This document shows positions 58,725-64,000 of a stretch of DNA of 64,000 bases, piece after piece. The position numbers and the translations under genes are program-made. The stretch spans positions 1 to 64,000 of the forward strand of contig NZ_JAHRID010000004.1 in NCBI RefSeq assembly GCF_019100565.1. The letters are read 5' to 3'. The first letter of the stretch is position 1, and each line of letters starts with the position of its first letter. The DNA comes from Arsukibacterium indicum (GTDB lineage Bacteria > Pseudomonadota > Gammaproteobacteria > Enterobacterales > Alteromonadaceae). The notes under the pieces were generated by a model, which saw only the letters and a program-made list of their open reading frames with translations, made no database searches and was not told the DNA's origin.

Positions 58725-60065
58725 TCATTTTCTCAAATCGACATTACTGTTAGCAATTTTACTGGTCATGATTAGCCAGGCCTTCAGGTTTTGCTGCAAC
58801 GCTGCCGGATCAATTTTATCCAGTGTGTCATTTGGAGTATGGTGAAAGTCAAAATAGTCCGTACCATCCTGTTGTAAGCTGGCAACCGGCACACCCTGTG
58901 CTTTTAATACCGATACATCAGGGCCGCCTGACGCAGTGTTGCTTCCTGCTTCAATGCCAAGATGTTTTAGATCCTGCTGAAGCTCAGCAGCAAATGCCAG
59001 GGCCTGCTCACCAAAACCGGTATCAAAACGCCAGATCCGGCCTGCACCGAAATCTGATTCTGATGCAAACACATGGTTCTTCAGCTCAGCCGCATGGTGT
59101 GCAGCGTAGGCCCGGGCACCGATAAGGCCCCCTTCTTCATTCCCAAATAGTACCACCCGGATTGTACGTTCTGGCTTTTGCTGTTTAAGCAGGGCTGCGG
59201 TTGCCATTACCAGACCCACACCGGCACCGTCATCCAGTGCGCCGGTACCCTCATCCCATGAATCGATATGGGCGCCGATCAACACTATCTCATCCGGGCG
59301 CTTGCTACCGGTTATTTCGGCAATAACGTTGTGACTGGTCACTTCGCCCGGCAGGTTATTTTTCATATGCAGGCTTAAGTTGGTTTCAGGATGAATTGCC
59401 AGCATTTTGCTGAGCTGCATTGCATCGGGTACTGAAATCGCTGCTGCCGGGATCCGTGGCACATCTTCTGAATACCGCATAATGCCAGTATGGGCAAAAC
59501 GGTTGTTGCTGGTACCTACAGAGCGGATGATAATGGCTTTGGCACCAAGTTTGGCTGCTTCAACCGCGCCCTGGGCCCGGGCTCCAACTACCTGACCATA
59601 AAAGCTGCCGCGAATATCTTTACGTAGGGTTTGGTTGATAAATACGATTTTGTCTTTAACTTCTGCCGGGTTGGCTTGTTGCAGTTGTTGCAGGTTATCA
59701 AACATAACAACCTGACTGGTAATGCCGTCAAAAGGTGTGCCAACCGAACCACCCAGCGCAGTTAACACCAGGGCCTGATTAAATGGTGCTTCAACGCGCA
59801 GGCTGGCATTGCCCCGCTCCCAGTACTGCATGGTAAAAGGTTCAGTCCATACTTTATCAAAACCGAGCTGCCTGAACTTTTGTTCTGCCCACGCAACGGC
59901 GCGGGCATCTGCCTCGCTGCCTGCCAGTCGGGGACCTACTTCTACGGTAAGAGATTCTACAAGTTTGTAGGCCAGATCATTATTTAACTCTGGTTTACTG
60001 GCCTGAGCCGGCTGGCCGATGGCGATGGTTGTCGCCGCTATCATTGTTGTTAACCACAATTTCAT
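58725..60065 (-). CDS. Secreted M28 family zinc aminopeptidase with PA insert
   Basis: A 446-residue exported peptidase with signal MKLWLTTMIAATTIAIGQPAQA. A PA-like segment (about 120-215) is inserted before the M28 core. Zinc ligands and catalytic residues: GAHIDSWDEGTGALDDGAG, FGNEEGGLIGARAY, SESDFGAGRI, and the terminal HHTPNDT. The family cleaves N-terminal amino acids or dipeptides in the periplasm or medium. Close to the mammalian plasma glutamate carboxypeptidase type. Confidence 0.92.
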   Translation of the reverse strand: MKLWLTTMIAATTIAIGQPAQASKPELNNDLAYKLVESLTVEVGPRLAGSEADARAVAWAEQKFRQLGFDKVWTEPFTMQYWERGNASLRVEAPFNQALVLTALGGSVGTPFDGITSQVVMFDNLQQLQQANPAEVKDKIVFINQTLRKDIRGSFYGQVVGARAQGAVEAAKLGAKAIIIRSVGTSNNRFAHTGIMRYSEDVPRIPAAAISVPDAMQLSKMLAIHPETNLSLHMKNNLPGEVTSHNVIAEITGSKRPDEIVLIGAHIDSWDEGTGALDDGAGVGLVMATAALLKQQKPERTIRVVLFGNEEGGLIGARAYAAHHAAELKNHVFASESDFGAGRIWRFDTGFGEQALAFAAELQQDLKHLGIEAGSNTASGGPDVSVLKAQGVPVASLQQDGTDYFDFHHTPNDTLDKIDPAALQQNLKAWLIMTSKIANSNVDLRK

Positions 60066-60145
60066 CTTTTCATTCTGCCTTAGTGTTGTTACATTATCGG
60101 GACTTTAGCATGCTTTTTATATCAGCCCTAGCAGTGGGCGGTGAA

Positions 60146-60553
60146 ATGCATTTTGCTCAGGACAAGGCTTCACGGATGCAAGCTCAACATACTTACACAT
60201 CAGCGCTACTGGTTGACGACACCAGCTCTGTTCGGGACTATCTGCGGCAAATTCTGGCCCAACTTGGCATTACCACGATATACGAAGCAGCTGATGGTGC
60301 CACTGCTGACCAATTGTTTGCACATTATCATCCTCAGTTAGTTTTTCTTGATATTCAGCTGCCAGACATCAACGGTAAAGTACTATTAAAGCGTTTCAAG
60401 CAATTGGATGAGCAAACTAAGGTGTTTATGGTGTCTGCTTATTCCAGTGTCGAAAATCTAAAGGATGCGATTGCCGGTGGTGCTAAAGCCTTTGTGGTTA
60501 AGCCGTTTTCGGCAAAACGAATATGTAATTTAGTACAGTCACTTCAGCATTAA
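60146..60553 (+). CDS. Single-domain CheY-like response regulator
   Basis: A 135-residue receiver: ALLVDDTSSVRDYLRQIL (acidic pair), LVFLDIQLPDINGK (phospho-Asp), VFMVSAYSS and FVVKPFS (Lys). No output domain. ATG 60146 follows ggtga; ORFs starting further upstream overlap the M28 gene. No kinase or chemotaxis gene is near, so the partner is unknown. The phosphorylation residues are intact, so it is probably active. Confidence 0.88.
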   Translation: MHFAQDKASRMQAQHTYTSALLVDDTSSVRDYLRQILAQLGITTIYEAADGATADQLFAHYHPQLVFLDIQLPDINGKVLLKRFKQLDEQTKVFMVSAYSSVENLKDAIAGGAKAFVVKPFSAKRICNLVQSLQH

Positions 60554-60678
60554 TGGTGAATACTGATTTTTGCTTACTTAATGTTCGTTTAATGTTTAAT
60601 CTTGTTAAATAAGAATGATTATCTTGTCGCATTCTGGTTTAATCGGTAATAATCAGCCAAATTCAGAAAGCCAGAGAA

Positions 60679-60978
60679 ATGAAAATGAACTTAAATGACA
60701 TGCTGGAAAATTCAGCACAAGCAGTAAAACTGTTAAAAGCGGTGTCGAATGAACGACGTTTAATAATTTTATGCCATTTGCTGGAAGGTGAAATGTCTGT
60801 AGGGGATATTAATGACAAGCTTGACTTAAGTCAGTCGGCGTTGTCGCAGCATCTGGCATTACTTCGTCGCCATAAACTGGTTAAAACCCGTAAGGTAGCG
60901 CAAACCGTATATTATCGCTTAAGCAGTGACGAAGTTGAGCAACTTATTGCTTTGATGCACAAATTGTATTGCAGCTGA
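60679..60978 (+). CDS. ArsR family regulator with two conserved-position cysteines (BigR/SqrR-like)
   Basis: A 99-residue winged-helix repressor: VSNERRLIILCHLLEGEMSVGDINDKLDLSQSALSQHLALLRRHKLV is the ArsR HTH. Its only cysteines are in RLIILCHLL and LYC at the end, the positions used by BigR/SqrR/YgaV to sense persulfide by a disulfide. There is no metal-binding ELCVCDL motif. The sensing role is inference. No target gene is adjacent on the same strand. Confidence 0.85.
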   Translation: MKMNLNDMLENSAQAVKLLKAVSNERRLIILCHLLEGEMSVGDINDKLDLSQSALSQHLALLRRHKLVKTRKVAQTVYYRLSSDEVEQLIALMHKLYCS

Positions 60979-60990
60979 TACATGTTAAAC

Positions 60991-61030
60991 ACCCACAAAA
61001 AAGCCAGCTTACGCTGGCTTTTTTGTGGGT
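60991..61030. terminator. Bidirectional terminator between arsR-type gene and rpsT
   Basis: A perfect 18-base stem (60991-61008 with 61013-61030), loop of four bases, containing both an A-run and a T-run. It ends both converging genes. Confidence 0.95.
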
Positions 61031-61039
61031 CACTGTTCA

Positions 61040-61309
61040 TTAAGCAGCTTTTAATGCCTTAACATGCGCATTTAAACGGGCTTTATGACGTGCTGCTTTG
61101 TTCTTATGGATAAGGCCTTTAGCCGCCATACGATCAATTACAGGTACCATGTTGTTGAACGCTTCAGTTGAAGCGGTTACGTCAGCAGTTAATACCGCTG
61201 CGTAGGTTTTCTTGATGAAAGTACGCATCATAGAACGTTGACTGGCGTTTTGCTGACGACGTTTTTCTGATTGAATTGCGCGCTTCTTAGCAGACTTAAT
61301 GTTAGCCAA
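61040..61309 (-). CDS. rpsT: 30S ribosomal protein S20 (UUG start)
   Basis: An 89-residue basic protein of the 30S subunit: [32 protein letters not shown] at the start and [19 protein letters not shown] at the end. Translation begins at TTG (61307-61309), with AGGAG seven bases upstream. E. coli rpsT also starts with UUG, which is part of its autoregulation. Divergent from murJ as in relatives. Confidence 0.97.
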   Translation of the reverse strand: MANIKSAKKRAIQSEKRRQQNASQRSMMRTFIKKTYAAVLTADVTASTEAFNNMVPVIDRMAAKGLIHKNKAARHKARLNAHVKALKAA

Positions 61310-61484
61310 GGTAACACTCCTAAAAACTAAAACCGGACTCTTTAAAGGCCGCATAATATGCCTATTTAATGGCCCGTTGTCAAATGCTTTCCGATGAAAG
61401 TGCCGGAATTAAATTGTTTTAGCTACTGGTAATCGATAGCGATAAGGGGCCAAAATAGCTGTGGCGCAAATAAAGGAGCAGCGG

Positions 61485-63059
61485 GTGTCAGGAAAACTAT
61501 TAAAATCTGGCTTAATTGTCAGTGCTATGACACTGATTTCAAGGGTGTTAGGCTTAATTCGTGATGTGGTGGTAGCAAATTTTGTCGGCGCAGGAGCGGC
61601 GGCAGATGTGTTCTTTTTTGCTAACCGGATCCCAAACTTTTTACGGCGCCTGTTTGCTGAGGGCGCTTTTTCCCAAGCCTTTGTCCCGGTATTAAGCGAG
61701 GTAAAAGCTCAGCATGGTGATGATGCAGTAAGAGCGTTGATTGCTAAAGTTTCCGGTACCCTTGGGGTAATTGTGACCCTGGTGACCTTATTTGGCGTGA
61801 TTGCCTCGCCCGTTATTGCGTTGCTATTTGGTATGGGCTGGTTTATCGAGTGGTTAAATGACGGCCCCGATGCCCAGAAATATGAGCTGGCCAGCCTGAT
61901 GCTGAAAATTACTTTTCCTTATCTTTGGTTTATCAGCCTGGTAGCACTAAGCGGTGCGGTGTTAAATACTTATAATAAGTTTGCTGTGGCGGCGTTTACC
62001 CCGGTGTTTTTAAATATTGCGATTATTGGATCTGCAGTGTATCTGGCGCCTCAGCTTGATGAACCAGCTATGGCGCTGGCCTGGGGGGTGTTCGCCGGAG
62101 GCTTGGTACAGTTGTTGTTCCAACTACCATTTCTGGCAAAAGCCGGTTTGCTGGTTATGCCCAAATGGGGCTGGAGCGACCCTGATGTAAAAAAAATCCG
62201 TACCCTGATGCTGCCAGCGCTGTTTGGGGTATCGGTAAGTCAGATTAATTTGCTGCTGGATACCGTTATCGCCTCTTTCCTGCTGACCGGCGCGGTTAGC
62301 TGGTTATATTACTCTGACCGGTTAATTGAATTTCCGCTGGGATTGTTTGGCATTGCCATTGCCACTGTTATTTTACCTAATTTGTCACGTCATCACGCTA
62401 CGGCAAATAGCGCCAGCTTTCGCCATACCCTGGATTGGGCAATCCGCTTTATTGCCATGTTTGGCGTGCCGGCGATGGCCGCGCTGATGGTGCTGGCGCA
62501 GCCCATAATTATGCTGCTGTTTATGCGCGGGGAGTTCAGCCAGCACGACGTGCTGATGGTATCATACAGCCTGATGGCTTATGCCACGGGACTACTGAGC
62601 TTTATGCTGATAAAAGTGCTGGCGCCTGGTTTTTATGCCCGGCAGGACATTAAAACTCCGGTACGCATCGGTATTATTGCCATGGTTGCCAATATGGCGT
62701 TTAACCTGATGCTGGCGCCCTGGCTAAGTTATGTCGGTTTGGCGTTGGCTACGGCAATGTCGGCCAGTTTAAACGCGTTTTTATTGTACCGCGGTCTGGC
62801 ATTGGCCGGCGTTTTTCATTTCAGGAAGAATACCTGGTTTTTCCTGGCGAAAATAATTCTGGCCAGCCTTGTAATGGCTGGTAGTTTGTTCTGGCTTAGT
62901 CCGCCTTTTACAGCCTGGCTGAACTTTGATTTCTGGGCGCAGGTTACCCGGCTGTTGCTTTTATGTGGGCTGGGTATTGTCAACTATTTTGTCATGCTAT
63001 GGTTACTGGGGGTGCGGTTATCCCACTTTCGAGTGCAAACTATTGCTGAAAGCAATTAA
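61485..63059 (+). CDS. murJ: Lipid II flippase MurJ
   Basis: A 524-residue inner-membrane protein with 14 hydrophobic segments. The N-terminus MSGKLLKSGLIVSAMTLISRVLGLIRD and the FANRIPNFLRRLFAEGAFSQAFVPVL segment are MurJ/MviN signatures. It moves lipid II across the membrane for peptidoglycan synthesis. GTG 61485 is preferred: AAGGAG is six bases upstream. GTG 61461 is in frame but lacks a good site. rpsT-murJ-ribF order is conserved. Confidence 0.96.
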   Translation: MSGKLLKSGLIVSAMTLISRVLGLIRDVVVANFVGAGAAADVFFFANRIPNFLRRLFAEGAFSQAFVPVLSEVKAQHGDDAVRALIAKVSGTLGVIVTLVTLFGVIASPVIALLFGMGWFIEWLNDGPDAQKYELASLMLKITFPYLWFISLVALSGAVLNTYNKFAVAAFTPVFLNIAIIGSAVYLAPQLDEPAMALAWGVFAGGLVQLLFQLPFLAKAGLLVMPKWGWSDPDVKKIRTLMLPALFGVSVSQINLLLDTVIASFLLTGAVSWLYYSDRLIEFPLGLFGIAIATVILPNLSRHHATANSASFRHTLDWAIRFIAMFGVPAMAALMVLAQPIIMLLFMRGEFSQHDVLMVSYSLMAYATGLLSFMLIKVLAPGFYARQDIKTPVRIGIIAMVANMAFNLMLAPWLSYVGLALATAMSASLNAFLLYRGLALAGVFHFRKNTWFFLAKIILASLVMAGSLFWLSPPFTAWLNFDFWAQVTRLLLLCGLGIVNYFVMLWLLGVRLSHFRVQTIAESN

Positions 63060-63113
63060 GTTAGTGGTTATAATGCCGCGTTTAAAAGCAGTAGCAGCAA
63101 CCTTAAGGCAGGC

Positions 63114-64000
63114 ATGGAGTTAATTCGCGGCTTACACAACATTCAACCCAGGCATCACGGCTGTGTGTTGACTATAGGTAATTTTGACGGTGTTCATCTG
63201 GGGCATCAGGCTGTGCTGGATAAGGTACAGGCTATTGCTGCCCGCCTAAATTTACCTTCTTGTGTCATGGTGTTTGAGCCGCAGCCATTAGAGTTATTTG
63301 CAGGCCATGCGGCGCCAGCCCGGTTAAGTCGCTTTCGGGAAAAATATAATGAATTGGCCAGGCTGGGAATTGACCGCTTACTTTGCGTTGCTTTTAACCC
63401 AAAATTTGCTGCGATGCGGCCTGAGCTATTTATCGAGCAGCTGTTGCTAAAACAATTGGGTGCTCAGCAACTGATTGTGGGTGATGATTTTAAATTTGGT
63501 AATAACCGTGCTGGCGATTTTGCCATGCTGGCACTGGCTGCTGAGCGTTATCAGTTTGGTTTGACCAGCACGTCCAGCTTAATGTTAGGACAGCAACGGG
63601 TTAGCAGCACCTTGATCCGTCAGGCACTGCAACATGATGATTTGACAGCAGCAGAAGCCATGCTTGGCCGGCCTTTCAGTTTAACAGGCCGGGTGCGACA
63701 TGGCCGCAAGCTTGGGCGGGATTTGGGCTTTCCAACGGCAAATGTTTGGTTATACCGGCGTAAGTTGCCGGTGCACGGGGTCTACGCCATTACTGCCGAA
63801 ACCCAATATGGTTGCTTTCAGGGCGTGGCAAATATTGGTAACCGCCCGACAGTGCAGGGCCAGCGTGAACAGCTGGAAGCGCACCTGTTTGATTTTAAAG
63901 CTGATTTGTATGGTACACAGATAGCGGTAACCTTGCGCCATAAACTACGAAGCGAACAGCGCTTTGCTGATCTGGGCGAGTTGCAACAGCAAATAACGGC
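63114..64000 (+). CDS. ribF: Bifunctional riboflavin kinase/FMN adenylyltransferase (3' end outside window)
   Basis: The frame runs open from ATG 63114 to the window end (295 codons, no stop), so the gene is cut by the edge. The adenylyltransferase part has GNFDGVHLGHQAV (His motif near 28) and VSSTLIRQAL; the kinase part begins at GRPFSLTGRVRHGRKLGRDLGFPTANV and GVYAI. It makes FMN and FAD from riboflavin. It lies 54 bases after murJ, in the conserved order murJ-ribF-ileS. Confidence 0.96.
   Translation, partial: MELIRGLHNIQPRHHGCVLTIGNFDGVHLGHQAVLDKVQAIAARLNLPSCVMVFEPQPLELFAGHAAPARLSRFREKYNELARLGIDRLLCVAFNPKFAAMRPELFIEQLLLKQLGAQQLIVGDDFKFGNNRAGDFAMLALAAERYQFGLTSTSSLMLGQQRVSSTLIRQALQHDDLTAAEAMLGRPFSLTGRVRHGRKLGRDLGFPTANVWLYRRKLPVHGVYAITAETQYGCFQGVANIGNRPTVQGQREQLEAHLFDFKADLYGTQIAVTLRHKLRSEQRFADLGELQQQIT

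Noticed and set aside
60606..60650. Fur-box-like sequence upstream of the ArsR-type gene
   Set aside because: Only about 11 of 19 bases fit the Fur consensus, which is not above what AT-rich DNA gives.

Overview
The window comes from a Gammaproteobacterium of moderate GC content. Three conserved blocks show this: flavodoxin-xerD-dsbC-recJ-prfB-lysS, tadA-mltF-purL, and rpsT-murJ-ribF, plus the srmB/trmN6 divergent pair. They match the enterobacterial/alteromonad gene order. Gene content (choice-of-anchor B protein with a GlyGly-CTERM-like tail, MbnP/MbnH pair, OlsF-like protein, DUF3300, HAAS/PadR pair) fits a marine or freshwater Alteromonadales/Rheinheimera-Arsukibacterium type genome, but that assignment is inference. 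No tRNA, rRNA, CRISPR array or intact transposase was found.

Region 1-2.9 kb is a decayed accessory patch: two orphan Rhs C-terminal tips, each followed by a small two-helix membrane protein (candidate immunity), a palindromic repeat island inserted against a broken Rhs core, and a parDE toxin-antitoxin operon. Region 3-7.9 kb holds an enolase-superfamily dehydratase-like gene, a class II aldolase/adducin gene and an unusual fusion of an NAD-dependent epimerase, SPW-like membrane repeats and a VKOR-like domain. Region 7.9-25 kb is mostly housekeeping: pgi, a transaldolase gene, a receiver/TPR protein, yaaA, gsk, an LD-carboxypeptidase gene, srmB, trmN6, and the xerD-to-lysS block with the programmed +1 frameshift in prfB.

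Region 25-30.7 kb looks like an envelope-stress island: a yqjD/yqjE/yqjK-like operon, an AI-2E family transporter, a DUF1328 protein, a sigma-54 enhancer-binding protein with a degenerate receiver, a helical-bundle protein and a two-BON periplasmic protein. Sigma-54-like -24/-12 elements sharing TGGCAT lie before the yqjD-like operon, the DUF1328 gene and the BON gene, and again before a PspB-like gene at 42 kb. This candidate local RpoN regulon is the most interesting signal I see.

Region 30.8-42 kb carries the MbnH/MbnP pair divergent from a large surface-anchored beta-propeller/Calx-beta protein, an alkyltransferase-like protein, a GntR-ABC operon, an acyltransferase, yccF, a PadR-HAAS operon and two small membrane proteins. 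Region 42-64 kb has tadA, mltF, purL, ompW with FNR-like sites, an HDAC-family gene translationally coupled to an acetyl-CoA hydrolase/GNAT fusion, DUF3300, an OlsF-like bifunctional acyltransferase, a ghrA-like gene, smrA, an M28 peptidase, a CheY-like protein, an ArsR regulator, rpsT (UUG start), murJ and the 5' part of ribF. No stretch longer than 300 bases lacks a gene.
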